DNA from: Symmachiella dynata
GTDB taxonomy: Bacteria; Planctomycetota; Planctomycetia; Planctomycetales; Planctomycetaceae
Reading direction: 5' to 3'
Assembly (NCBI RefSeq): GCF_007747995.1
Contig: NZ_CP036276.1
Span: 3,525,001-3,589,000 of the forward strand
DNA length: 64,000 nucleotides
Shown: positions 6,368 through 15,314 of the stretch, one piece after another
Position numbering within the stretch: position 1 is the first letter of the stretch
Layout of the letters: the number at the start of each line of letters is the position of its first letter
Made by a program: the position numbers and the translations under genes
The notes under the pieces: model-generated
The model's database searches: none
Told to the model about the DNA's origin: nothing
What the model saw: only the letters and a program-made list of their open reading frames with translations

Positions 6368-8551
6368 ATGCACACTCCTAGACGCGGTCAGCTTGCCGTT
6401 ATTTGCGCCTGTTCGATCGTCATCTCGACCCGACTCCTCGCACCCGCACTGGGCGACGACGAGGCCAACCCCGTAGCGCCGCGCCGCCCGGAGTTGCCGT
6501 CCCTTGAAAAGGGATCGACTCTCACCAACCCTATCGATCGCTTTTTGCAAACGACGTACGCAGCAGAGAAGATTGACGTCGAGCGCCTTGTTAGCGACGA
6601 GGTCTTTGCGCGGCGCGTGCATGAAGATCTGGTGGGATTGTTACCGACGCCGACGGAGTTGCAAGCATTCGTTGCCGATTCGCATCCCGATAAGCGACGG
6701 CGGTTGGTGCGCAAGCTTTTGGCTGACCGTCGCGCGTATGCGGAACATTGGTTGACGTTTTGGAACGATGCGCTGCGCAACGCGTTTCGCGGCACCGGAT
6801 TTATTGATGACGGCCGGCGGCAAATTACCGGGTGGCTGTTTGCCGCACTGTATGACAACAAACCGTATGACCAATTCGTCCACGAGTTGATCAGCCCGGT
6901 CGACGGCTCCGCAGGGTTCATCAAGGGAATCATTTGGCGGGGCACGGTCAATGCCAGTCAGCGGCGAGAGATGCAAGCAGCGCAGACGATTTCACAAGTC
7001 TTTCTGGGAACCAACATCAAGTGCGCCAGTTGCCACGACAGTTTTATCGACACCTGGACCCTCGACGACGCCTACGGTTTAGCCAACGTCTTCGCCGACG
7101 AGCCGCTAGAAACATTTGAATGCAACAAACCCAACGGCGAGTTTGCCACGGTCAAGTTTATCTTTCCGCAACTGGGCAAGATCGACGGAACGGCGCCGCG
7201 CGACGAGCGGATTCAACAACTCGCCGACATCATGACCAGCCCGCAAAACGGACGTTTAACGCGGACGATTGTGAATCGACTCTGGGCGATCCTGATGGGA
7301 CGCGGACTGGTCGAACCGGTGGATGAAATGGATTTGCCACCTTGGCACGCCGACCTGTTGGATTGGCTAGCCGCCGACTTGGCGCAGCACGATTACGACC
7401 TGCAGCACACGCTGGAGTTGATTTGTACATCGCGGGCCTATCAACTCCCCTCGGTCGGTTTCCCCGATCCTGAAGAAACAAGCTACACCTTTCGCGGGCC
7501 GTTGGTGAAACGCATGTCGGGGGAACAGTTTCTCGATGCAATTTCATCGCTGACCAGCGTCTGGCAGCCTGTGGAACCTGCCATGGTCCAGCGGGACGGT
7601 CGCGGACAGGGAGGGCAATTGACCGACGTGGCTCTTGTCTTGGCGGAGAGACGGCGAGACCAAACCCCGGCCACTGCGCGTTGGATTTGGAACGACGCCC
7701 AGGCAGCGCAAGGGACCATCGGCGGATCGTTGTTCTTGCGGCGGGAGTTTACTTTGCAAGCCGCTCCCCAAACAGCGCGCGTGATTGCCGCCGGCGATAA
7801 TTCCTTCACGCTGTACGTCAATGGCAAGCAAATCGCCCGTGGAGAGAATTGGCAGAAGCCGACGGTTGTGGACATTCAGCCCCATTTACGGTCGGGACAA
7901 AATGTGTTCGCCGTGGCAGCCGTCAATTCCGCCGACAAAGACAAGCAGCCCGAAGAGTCCTCCAACTCAGCCGGTTTTTTATTGTCAGCTGATATCCAGA
8001 TGGCCGACGGGGAAAACGTTGTCATCGAAACGGATGATTCGTGGTTGTGGAGCACGCAGTCGCCGGACAAATGGGAGACCGTCGAATTTGATGCCCAAGA
8101 TTGGAAACCGGCAGTCGAATTGGCCGACATCGATGGCGGTCCGTGGAACATTCGTGTGCCGTTGCTAGCTGCATTGATCATCAGCGACAGCCAGGTTCGT
8201 GCTGCGATGGTCATGGACGACGCTTTGACACGCGCGCTAGGCCGCTCGAACCGCGAACAAGTCGTCACCCGCCGTCAATCTATCGCCACTACGCTACAGG
8301 CCTTGGAACTGACCAACGGCGGCACGCTGGATGCCGTATTAAAGCAAGGAGCCGAGAACTGGCTGATGCAGTCGGAGGCGAACAGCGTTGCGATCATCAA
8401 GGGAATCTACACACAAGCCCTCGGCCGAGCACCGACCGCGGACGAAGCTGCCTTGGCTCGCGCACTGGTCGGCGAAAAGCCGTCGGTCGAGAGCGTACAA
8501 GATTTGCTATGGGTGGTGGTGATGCTACCCGAGTTTCAGTTGATTGAATAA
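6368..8551 (+). CDS. Secreted DUF1549/DUF1553 cytochrome-like protein with inserted sugar-binding-like domain
   Basis: About 727 residues from ATG 6368 (a GTG lies at 6353), opening with a signal-like segment ending near ALGDDE. The DUF1549 (PSCyt2) part covers roughly residues 50-240: IDRFLQTTYAAEKI, RVHEDLVGLLPTPTEL, YAEHWLTFWNDALRNAF, and a haem-type CASCH motif. The DUF1553 (PSD1) part starts with LTRTIVNRLWAILMGRGLVEPVDEMD and resumes at the C-terminus with IYTQALGRAPTADE. Between the two DUF1553 parts, around residues 430-590, sits a beta-rich segment (SLFLRREFTL, NSFTLYVNGKQIARG, HLRSGQNVFAVAAVN) like the galactose-binding fold ahead of rhamnosidases. Such proteins pair with DUF1501 proteins, as here with the next gene 75 bp downstream. 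Biochemical role unknown; probably polysaccharide-related redox chemistry at the envelope. Confidence 0.9.
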   Translation: MHTPRRGQLAVICACSIVISTRLLAPALGDDEANPVAPRRPELPSLEKGSTLTNPIDRFLQTTYAAEKIDVERLVSDEVFARRVHEDLVGLLPTPTELQAFVADSHPDKRRRLVRKLLADRRAYAEHWLTFWNDALRNAFRGTGFIDDGRRQITGWLFAALYDNKPYDQFVHELISPVDGSAGFIKGIIWRGTVNASQRREMQAAQTISQVFLGTNIKCASCHDSFIDTWTLDDAYGLANVFADEPLETFECNKPNGEFATVKFIFPQLGKIDGTAPRDERIQQLADIMTSPQNGRLTRTIVNRLWAILMGRGLVEPVDEMDLPPWHADLLDWLAADLAQHDYDLQHTLELICTSRAYQLPSVGFPDPEETSYTFRGPLVKRMSGEQFLDAISSLTSVWQPVEPAMVQRDGRGQGGQLTDVALVLAERRRDQTPATARWIWNDAQAAQGTIGGSLFLRREFTLQAAPQTARVIAAGDNSFTLYVNGKQIARGENWQKPTVVDIQPHLRSGQNVFAVAAVNSADKDKQPEESSNSAGFLLSADIQMADGENVVIETDDSWLWSTQSPDKWETVEFDAQDWKPAVELADIDGGPWNIRVPLLAALIISDSQVRAAMVMDDALTRALGRSNREQVVTRRQSIATTLQALELTNGGTLDAVLKQGAENWLMQSEANSVAIIKGIYTQALGRAPTADEAALARALVGEKPSVESVQDLLWVVVMLPEFQLIE

Positions 8552-8626
8552 TGTAACTGCTGTTGTCGGTGAGAAACGCGAATTACGGCCGGTACAACCA
8601 GCCCTACAAATCTGTGAGTGAAGACC

Positions 8627-10054
8627 ATGTTTATAAATGATCTCCCCAACCGCCGCGACTTCCTCAAAACGGCTTCCGCTGCGACATTGGCAGCGCTTGC
8701 CGCGGGCGAACCGACGTTCTCCGCTGGCGCCCAAGGCGACACGCCGACCGCCAAGGCCGATGCGGTAATTGTGCTTTGGATGGGGGGCGGAATGGCGCAT
8801 ACCGAAACGTTTGACCCCAAACGCTACACGCCGTTTCGCAAAGGCCTACCCGCCAACGAAGTGCTCAGCACATTCCCCGCCATTGATACCGCGGTGGACG
8901 ATATCAAGATTTCCGAGGGACTGGAAAACATCGCGTCGGTGATGGACCGTGGGACGCTGTTGCGCTCACACTATCTGGCCGATCTGGGCAAAATTTTGCA
9001 TTCGCGGCACCAATATCATTGGCACACCGGCTACGAACCGCCGCTGACCGTGGCGGCGCCGCACATTGGGGCTTGGATTGCCTCGGCTCTAGGCCCCAAG
9101 AACCCCGCCGTCCCGGCGTTCATCGACATCGGTCAGCGATACGAAGGGAACGGCGAGGCGGAGGAACTGAAGGCGTTTCAGACAGCCGGGATTCTGGGAA
9201 GCGAGTTCGGCCCGTTTCGCGTCCCCGAACCAACGCAGGCAATCGAAACCGTTCGCCCGCCGGCTGGGATGAGTATCAAACGATTTCGAAACCGCTATCA
9301 GACGTATCGAAAAATGCTGGAGCAAAGCCCCGTTGCCCGGCACGGCAGCGACTACCAACGCGAGTCGTTGCTGCGCTCGTTGGACAATGCCTATAAACTG
9401 CTCGATTCCCCGGCAGCACAGGCGTTTGATTTGTCCTTGGAGCCGAAGGAAACCTACGCGCGTTACAACACCGGCCGATTCGGTTTGGGGTGCTTGCTAG
9501 CGCGGCGGTTGATTGAACAAGGCGCGCGGTTTATCGAAGTCACCACCGAATACATTCCCTTTTTCGGTTGGGACACGCATGACAACGGCCATACGCGATT
9601 GGTCGATATGAAAAAATCAATCGATGCACCGATCGCGCAATTGGTCCAAGATCTTGAACAACGGGGTCTGCTCGATAGCACGTTGATTGTCCTCGCCAGC
9701 GAATTCAGTCGTGACATGCTGGTCGAGGGCAAACCGGACAAACCGGTCGGCGGCCAAGTCGCGCAGCCTGACACGATTGAAGAGCTCAAATTCTACGGCA
9801 TGCACCGCCATTTCACCGGCGCCAGCAGCGTGTTGATGTTTGGCGGCGGCGTGAAGCAAGGATTTCTGTACGGCAAAACCGCCGACGAACGCCCCTGCAC
9901 AACCATCGAAAACCCGGTCTCGGTCACAGACCTGCACGCGACGATCTACCGCGCCCTGGGCATCTCCCCACAACATAAAGCAACCGTCGAACAACGCCCC
10001 TTCTTTGTCACCAAAGACGGCCACGGCCAACCGGTGACGGACCTGTTGGGGTGA
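8627..10054 (+). CDS. DUF1501 family Tat-exported protein
   Basis: 475 residues from ATG 8627 (GTG 8618 possible). The N-terminus NRRDFLKTASAATLAALAAG is a twin-arginine signal, so the folded protein is exported by Tat. The body has the DUF1501 pattern of the alkaline-phosphatase-like (sulfatase) superfamily: VIVLWMGGGMAHTETFDPK, ALGPKNPAVPAFIDIG, LARRLIEQGARFIEVT, GWDTHDN, and LDSTLIVLASEFSR. The C-terminal PVSVTDLHATIYRALGI matches sulfatase-like relatives. It is the second gene of a pair with the upstream DUF1549/DUF1553 gene (75 bp gap, same strand), the usual planctomycete arrangement. A different DUF1501 gene with the same partner type sits at the other end of the window. Enzymatic activity has not, to my knowledge, been established for this family. 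Confidence 0.92.
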   Translation: MFINDLPNRRDFLKTASAATLAALAAGEPTFSAGAQGDTPTAKADAVIVLWMGGGMAHTETFDPKRYTPFRKGLPANEVLSTFPAIDTAVDDIKISEGLENIASVMDRGTLLRSHYLADLGKILHSRHQYHWHTGYEPPLTVAAPHIGAWIASALGPKNPAVPAFIDIGQRYEGNGEAEELKAFQTAGILGSEFGPFRVPEPTQAIETVRPPAGMSIKRFRNRYQTYRKMLEQSPVARHGSDYQRESLLRSLDNAYKLLDSPAAQAFDLSLEPKETYARYNTGRFGLGCLLARRLIEQGARFIEVTTEYIPFFGWDTHDNGHTRLVDMKKSIDAPIAQLVQDLEQRGLLDSTLIVLASEFSRDMLVEGKPDKPVGGQVAQPDTIEELKFYGMHRHFTGASSVLMFGGGVKQGFLYGKTADERPCTTIENPVSVTDLHATIYRALGISPQHKATVEQRPFFVTKDGHGQPVTDLLG

Positions 10055-10429
10055 TTGCGAGAAGATTCACCACGGAGACACGGAGGACACGGAGCAGCTA
10101 CGTCGCTATCTTGTTGACGATGAATTTTAGCCACAGATGGAACACGGATGAAACACAGATTTAAGGGCGTCGAAATACAAATCCCCAAACCGACGGCTTG
10201 CCGTCGCACACAGTGATCCATGCCAAGAGACTGGAAATTGTAGGAATCAATACGAAGCACAAGATTTGATTTCGACAACAATCTGCGCTCTAGAAACAAA
10301 GCCTCACATTGTAAGTCGCACGGAAAATGAAAAGGCGGACTAACTCAGAAAAGCGATCCGCAATGATTTCTAAAGCCTAAAGTCTAAGGTCTACAGCCTC
10401 TCCCCATATCTCGTCCTCAATCCCTCCGC
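10055..10429. repeat. Intergenic region with short interspersed repeats
   Basis: 375 bp. At 10067-10094 it reads CACCACGGAGACACGGAGG followed by ACACGGAG, and at 10130-10162 CCACAGATGGAACACGGATG followed by AAACACAGA. The first motif recurs at 63193-63220, and a variant occurs at 58416-58446. The rest, to 10429, shows no recognisable signal. Confidence 0.6.
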
Positions 10430-11047
10430 GTGAAAAAACACCCAATGACTCTCCCCGAACACGCGATCTGTTCCGTGATGCTGGCGCAATTTGGAGTGCA
10501 ACAACGGTTCGGTTGGCGGGGCACGCTGGTGGTGGCATTGGCGGGGATTTCTCCGGACTTCGATACCGTTGCCAAACTGTTTGGGGATGAGCATTTTTGG
10601 ACGCTGCACCATGCCCTGGGGCATAATGTGTTCGCCCTGGCCCTGCTCGCTGCTGTCGTTTCTGGCCTGGGACGTTGGGTGCTTGGGCTGCGCCCTTGGG
10701 GGTATCTCTTTTTCTGGTGCATGATAGCCGCCACGGCGCATGCGGTCACCGATTGCCTGTACTGGTTCGCCGTCAAACCGCTTTGGCCGCTCAATGACTG
10801 GGCGATCAAATGGGAGATTCTGGAATACCTAGACCTGATCGTCTTGGCGATGTGGTTAACGGCGGCGATCTGTTTGTGGAAATGGCCGCAGCGCGGACGA
10901 CTGATTGCGACAGTCACGCTGTCGCTTTTTACCAGTTACGTCCTCCTGCGGTTCGCGACACCCCCGCCGACGGGGGTCTGGAAATTTATCACCGGCGGTT
11001 GGATGTACGACATCCCCGAAGGAACGCCGGGCTTTGGGTGGTGGTGA
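10430..11047 (+). CDS. YdjM/DUF457-like inner-membrane protein
   Basis: 205 residues from a GTG at 10430; an ATG at 10445 is an alternative that keeps the conserved start MTLPEHAICSVM. Four or five hydrophobic segments are visible, including GTLVVALAGISPDFDTVAKLF, NVFALALLAAVVSGLG, YLFFWCMIAATAHAVTDCLYW and LDLIVLAMWLTAAICLW. The family signature of metal-dependent, YdjM-type membrane hydrolases is present: a PDFD motif in the first segment, HHALGHN in the loop, and HAVTDCLYW, giving several conserved His and Asp residues. Members are often annotated as metal-dependent hydrolases; some are linked to the SOS response, but no LexA box is evident. It stands alone between the DUF1501 gene and a PH-like membrane protein. 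Confidence 0.75.
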   Translation: MKKHPMTLPEHAICSVMLAQFGVQQRFGWRGTLVVALAGISPDFDTVAKLFGDEHFWTLHHALGHNVFALALLAAVVSGLGRWVLGLRPWGYLFFWCMIAATAHAVTDCLYWFAVKPLWPLNDWAIKWEILEYLDLIVLAMWLTAAICLWKWPQRGRLIATVTLSLFTSYVLLRFATPPPTGVWKFITGGWMYDIPEGTPGFGWW

Positions 11048-11130
11048 GGGCTGGAAGAATTCTGTAGGATAAACTGCCGCCCATCCATTTCTTCGCATCA
11101 CGAACCTTCGAGTGCTCAGGAGTTTTTTGC

Positions 11131-11727
11131 ATGGCCCGCAAACGACGGTCCGTCGCCAATTCGAAACGTAAGGCCTCTGCGGAACAGGATCCGCTGGGGA
11201 AATTGCTCAAGGTCTATCGCCCAGCGGTCGGCAGCTGCTTTTTGGTGATCGGATTGGGATTCATTATTGGCGTGCTGTGTGTGGCCTTCGCGGCATTTCT
11301 GGTGAACAACACACTCGTTACGGGAATTGCGATCGCACTCGCACTGTTGTTCCTGATCGGGACGATTCTCTATTCCGTGATCAATTATCGACAGCGCTTG
11401 GAATTCCACAAAGGGGGACTGCGATACACGAAAGGCCGTGCGTTGGTCGAAATTGTCTGGCACGACATCATTAACATCCAGGCTGGCCGCAGCAATGCTG
11501 TTGGCTACGGTCCTTTGCATGTATTGACACGCTCCGAAGACGCAGAGGCACGCGATGATTTGTTAACCGAAAGTTTCAGCGACTCATTTTGGGATGTCAC
11601 GATCGTCGATGTCGCCGGTCAAACGATTTATCTAAATCAGATGTTCATGACCGGTGTGAAAAAACCACGCAAGTTTATCCATAATTTGCGTAACGGGGCC
11701 GGACTGCAAGCTGGTGAAGTTCGATAA
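11131..11727 (+). CDS. Two-TM membrane protein with PH-like domain
   Basis: 198 residues, starting with a basic tail (MARKRRSVANSKRKAS) that should stay in the cytoplasm. Two hydrophobic segments follow at about residues 33-58 (VGSCFLVIGLGFIIGVLCVAFAAF) and 64-84 (TGIAIALALLFLIGTILYSV). The C-terminal 110 residues are beta-rich: RLEFHKGGLRYTKGRALVEIVWHDI, DVTIVDVAGQTIYL and a final helix, which resembles the PH-like domain of DUF6585-type membrane proteins, where a short hairpin of membrane segments precedes a PH fold. Role unknown. No operon partner: 83 bp after the YdjM-like gene and 54 bp before the secreted FAD protein on the same strand, so cotranscription is possible. Confidence 0.7.
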   Translation: MARKRRSVANSKRKASAEQDPLGKLLKVYRPAVGSCFLVIGLGFIIGVLCVAFAAFLVNNTLVTGIAIALALLFLIGTILYSVINYRQRLEFHKGGLRYTKGRALVEIVWHDIINIQAGRSNAVGYGPLHVLTRSEDAEARDDLLTESFSDSFWDVTIVDVAGQTIYLNQMFMTGVKKPRKFIHNLRNGAGLQAGEVR

Positions 11728-11781
11728 AATAGCCGTCGTCATGAACAGTCCTCAATAACGACTCATTTGGAAATCCTACGC

Positions 11782-14637
11782 ATGCACACCTCAATCCTTC
11801 TCACGGCAATCCTTCTTGCCCCCGCAGCAGCGCCGCAAACGGTGGAAACCGATTTGCTGGTCGTGGGTGGTTCTGAATCGGCCGTCGCCGTGGCTGTGCA
11901 AGCGGCGCGGTCGGGAGTGCGGCGGATTGTGTTGGTGAACGACATCGACTGGCTGGGAGGACAATTTACGGCCGAGGGTTTGGGGGCGGTCGATGAATGG
12001 ACGATCTACAAGGGGAAGCGGGAACCGTTTCCTCGCAGCGGATTGTTTTTAGAAATCATGAATGCCATCGAAGCCGACATGCAGCAAAAATACGGCTTGC
12101 CGCGACCGGGGAACGGCTTTTGTTCTTGGACGACCTGTGAACCGCGGGACACGGAACGCTTGTTTCGCCGTCTCGTCGCTCCGTATTTGCAATCGAGCGG
12201 CGGTCCGCTGCAGATATTCGGCAACTATGAACCACTGCAAGTCACAGTCGCCGACGGAGTCGTGAGGGGTGTTGAATTTGTCTCCACACAACCCGGCCAA
12301 CAACCACTCACCGTTCGGGCAAAATTAACCGTCGATGCCTCCGACTGGGGTGATGTCGTCCGGCTCAGTGGGGCGGCGTACATGCGCGGGCCCGATTTGA
12401 AATCGGCGTTTGACGAGCCAGGCGCGCCGGAAAACCAGACCGCCGTCCGCCCCAACGAACTCAATCCGATTACCTATTGCATGATCCTCCGCGAAACGGA
12501 CACTCCCACAGTGATTCCCCAGCCGCATCATTACGATGAGCGGCGATATTATGGAACGACCGTAGCCACCAAGGAAGAGTTTCAAGAGCTGGGTTGGCCG
12601 CGGGGGACGATGTCGCCACGTGTTCCGGCCTGGAAGGAGAGCACGATGGCGAACGGCCCGTATGGAGAACAGCCGTCGGTCTATACACACCGCCGCTTGG
12701 TGGATCGCCGACACAATGAGCTTCAAGCTGGCAGCGAATCCATCCTGGTAAATTGGCCGCTGCAGGATTATCCGACCTATAATTTTCCCGCCTATTTGCG
12801 CGAGCAACTCGAAGCGACCGAACCGGGGGCCTCGGAGAAAAACCTCGTCGACATGACCCCTGCGCAGCGGCGATTGGTCTTTGCGGATGCCAAATTGCAC
12901 GCGCTGGGCATGTTGTATCACCTGCAAACCACGGTGCATGAAAAAGACCCGTCACAGGCGGTTAGCTTTCGTGATATGGAATTGACCGACGAGTTCGGGA
13001 CGCCGGACAAAATGCCCTTAAAGCCGTACGTCCGCGAAGGTTTGCGACTGGATGCGCTCTACGTGCTTCGCGAACAGGACATTCGTGACATCGACGGCAT
13101 GCAATCCTGGGCGACCGTAATGGTGCCCGACAATCTCTTCGGCTTTCAATTCAACATCGACTTTCATCCGACAAAGCGAATTTTCTTAGACGACGATCCC
13201 AGCGGACCGTGGGCGCATATTCATTCCAGTTACCGCAATTGGGGCACGCACACCGACCGTAGTGGGTTTCCGCTGCGAAGCCTTGTTCCAAAACAAATGG
13301 ACGGACTGTTGGTGGCGGGAAAAAACCTGGGGTATACCAGTATCGTCAGTTCGGCCGTACGATTACACGGGCATGGCATGCTGGCCGGACAAGCGACCGG
13401 AGCCTTGGCGGCGATGTCATTGCGCGAGGGTGTTCCTCCCCGCGAAGTCGCCGCCGATTGGAAACGCATTCGCGAATTGCAAACGCAACTTGTTTCACCC
13501 TCCAGCGACCCGAAAACAGGACAAACCCCGCCCGGTGTGCTGTTGTGGCCCTATCACGACCTGCCGGTCGAGGCAGAACATTTCGCAGCCGCCAACCAAT
13601 TGGCCATTCGCATGATCCTGCCGGGCGAACAGGGACTGCAGGACTTTGAACCGGACCGAGTCGTCACGCGCCGCGAACTGGCCCGGACAATCGCGCGCGC
13701 CGCTTTGAGCACGGGGCAATTTCCAGATTTCGATTACTCCACCAATACTGATCGGCCGGCATTCAGCGATGTGGACATCTTCGATCCTGATTATGCGGCA
13801 ATTGAGTCACTGCAGCGCTGGAAGCTAATCGACGGCAAAAAACAATTTCACCCGGATCAGCCTGCAACCTGGGAGTTCCTCCGCTCGATTGCTGGAAAAT
13901 TAAATTGGACCGTCACGGACGCCTCAACCGATCCGGCAACGCCTCTTACCCGCGCTCTATTAGCACAGGCAGTGTGGGGGGCGATCCAAGCACGTCCGCA
14001 TGGAATGCATGAGGCCACGGCGAACTATCTGCAGCCAGGACACGATACGGACAATGATGGCACCGAAGACCTCAACGACCCGTTGCCGTTCGATCGCGAC
14101 AACGACGGCTTGCCTGATCGAATCGATGCGGATGACACGGGCAACGGATTGCCGGACCGTTTAGCGGTCGATGGACTTTCGATTCGGCGCTTCAATTTCA
14201 CCGGGCGCGGCGCCAAGCAGGTTCCAGGCTATCACAATGACTCTGGACTTGCGTTTGATGGGGAACGGGGTTTCGGCTGGAGGACAGACATTTCCGCCAA
14301 CCATCGCCACCGACATCAACATCCCGATCCGGTCAAGGATTCGTTCTTATTCACCCGGAAAACCGCTGTTTGGGAATGCGCGCTGCCAAACGGCACCTAC
14401 CGCGTCAGCGTTACAGTGGGAGACAGCGGGCATGCGCAGCCCGGACAGCAATTGTCCGTCGAAGGCATGCCGGCCGTGAACAAAGTTGATACGGCTCTCG
14501 GGCGATTTCACACAGCCAGCGTGACAGCCAAAGTCACCGACGGGCGTTTGACGATCGAGATGGGAACAGAAAACCCCAAACTCAATACCTGTCTGAACGC
14601 CGTGACGATCATGTCGGCAACAACACCTTTGGAATAA
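11782..14637 (+). CDS. Secreted FAD-dependent oxidoreductase with SLH-like, TSP3-like and carbohydrate-binding-like C-terminus
   Basis: 951 residues from ATG 11782 (a TTG lies at 11767). A signal peptide (to about APAAAPQT) precedes the FAD Rossmann motif, DLLVVGGSESAVAVAVQAAR, with the GG-x-E/x-A-x-x-AxxAA pattern of FAD_oxidored family proteins, then WLGGQFTAEGLGAVDEW. A second cofactor-binding stretch, DGLLVAGKNLGYTSIV, lies near residue 510, followed by AVRLHGHGMLAGQATGALAAM. About residues 620-715 carry SLH-like features (VVTRRELARTIARAA, FSDVDIFDPDYAAIESLQRW, FHPDQPATW), then DTDNDGTEDLNDPLPFDRDNDGLPD, a calcium-binding thrombospondin type 3-like stretch. The end looks like a malectin/CBM-type beta domain (GTYRVSVTVGD). 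Likely a cell-surface or periplasmic oxidoreductase acting on a sugar polymer; substrate unknown. It converges on csrA with an 11 bp gap. Confidence 0.88.
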   Translation: MHTSILLTAILLAPAAAPQTVETDLLVVGGSESAVAVAVQAARSGVRRIVLVNDIDWLGGQFTAEGLGAVDEWTIYKGKREPFPRSGLFLEIMNAIEADMQQKYGLPRPGNGFCSWTTCEPRDTERLFRRLVAPYLQSSGGPLQIFGNYEPLQVTVADGVVRGVEFVSTQPGQQPLTVRAKLTVDASDWGDVVRLSGAAYMRGPDLKSAFDEPGAPENQTAVRPNELNPITYCMILRETDTPTVIPQPHHYDERRYYGTTVATKEEFQELGWPRGTMSPRVPAWKESTMANGPYGEQPSVYTHRRLVDRRHNELQAGSESILVNWPLQDYPTYNFPAYLREQLEATEPGASEKNLVDMTPAQRRLVFADAKLHALGMLYHLQTTVHEKDPSQAVSFRDMELTDEFGTPDKMPLKPYVREGLRLDALYVLREQDIRDIDGMQSWATVMVPDNLFGFQFNIDFHPTKRIFLDDDPSGPWAHIHSSYRNWGTHTDRSGFPLRSLVPKQMDGLLVAGKNLGYTSIVSSAVRLHGHGMLAGQATGALAAMSLREGVPPREVAADWKRIRELQTQLVSPSSDPKTGQTPPGVLLWPYHDLPVEAEHFAAANQLAIRMILPGEQGLQDFEPDRVVTRRELARTIARAALSTGQFPDFDYSTNTDRPAFSDVDIFDPDYAAIESLQRWKLIDGKKQFHPDQPATWEFLRSIAGKLNWTVTDASTDPATPLTRALLAQAVWGAIQARPHGMHEATANYLQPGHDTDNDGTEDLNDPLPFDRDNDGLPDRIDADDTGNGLPDRLAVDGLSIRRFNFTGRGAKQVPGYHNDSGLAFDGERGFGWRTDISANHRHRHQHPDPVKDSFLFTRKTAVWECALPNGTYRVSVTVGDSGHAQPGQQLSVEGMPAVNKVDTALGRFHTASVTAKVTDGRLTIEMGTENPKLNTCLNAVTIMSATTPLE

Positions 14638-14648
14638 TCGTCGGCCGA

Positions 14649-14879
14649 CTAGATTGCGAAATCGCACAGGCCCTCAAGGTGTGTGACGGGCGCAGTGACC
14701 GCGAGCGGTTTTTGCGGAGCGACGTTTTCAGTCGTCAGCAATTCGCTTCGCAAGATCTCAACATCCCGTGGCGCATCGATTCCGATTCTGACCGTGTTGT
14801 TTCCCGTGTCGACGACCGTCACACGGATGCAACCATTGATGACGATGCTCTCATTCTTTTTCCGCGATAGTACAAGCAT
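14649..14879 (-). CDS. csrA: Carbon storage regulator CsrA
   Basis: 76 residues. It begins MLVLSRKKNESIVING, the invariant CsrA/RsmA N-terminus, continues with IRVTVVDTGNNTVRIGIDAP and ends the core with RDVEILRSEL, followed by a short non-conserved tail. CsrA homodimers bind GGA motifs in mRNA leaders and control translation of carbon-storage, motility and biofilm genes. The start is well supported by GGAGGGG at 14884-14890. Convergent with the secreted FAD oxidoreductase gene (11 bp apart). No csrB/csrC-type sRNA was recognised nearby. Length and core agree with the family. Confidence 0.95.
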   Translation of the reverse strand: MLVLSRKKNESIVINGCIRVTVVDTGNNTVRIGIDAPRDVEILRSELLTTENVAPQKPLAVTAPVTHLEGLCDFAI

Positions 14880-15314
14880 TTTACCCCTCCTTGACTAAAA
14901 AGTTGCCATTCCAATTGTCCGGCGCACAATGGTGGCCGGGTCATTCGCAAGAAGAAACGCCAAGCCTCCCACGCAAAAACAGCGCAAGTCGATCCATAGC
15001 GGTAGCTGCAACGTCAAGGGGGAGGAATCAAGTCGGTGGGAAGCTTGGCGGAATTACGGCAGGTTGTTGGGGGATGTTGCGAAGCGTTCACCGCGCGCAT
15101 CCCATAAGCCGCTCAAGCGGTAGGAGGGGTAATTTATCCGATCTTTGACGGTTGTCAAGCTCGGGTTGTAAAGTTTGCAAAAGGGCGCGCTCACCTCTTA
15201 TTTAGAGGGGAATTACGATACCTATCGAGGGTCCCGAGGCTGCAATAGCCAACGTATGCTGAACAAACAGTGTGGTCTTTTTTCAGCCTGCGTCAGCAAG
15301 CAAACAGCAGCTCC
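14880..15314. other. Intergenic region upstream of csrA
   Basis: 435 bp between csrA (minus) and the next minus-strand gene. Its csrA-proximal side should hold the csrA promoter, but none is clear. Open frames on the plus strand are rich in Ser/Arg and resemble no protein. A weak inverted segment CTCTTATTTAGAGG occurs at 15195-15208. Nothing else supportable. Confidence 0.4.

Noticed and set aside
5949-6622. Overlapping frames of 135 (plus) and 219 (minus) codons
   Set aside because: No protein-like patterns; the minus-strand frame overlaps the secure DUF1549 gene start, and neither has an RBS.
14891-15148. Plus-strand frames of 64-85 codons near csrA
   Set aside because: Ser/Arg-rich, overlapping in different frames, with no RBS or similarity to known proteins.
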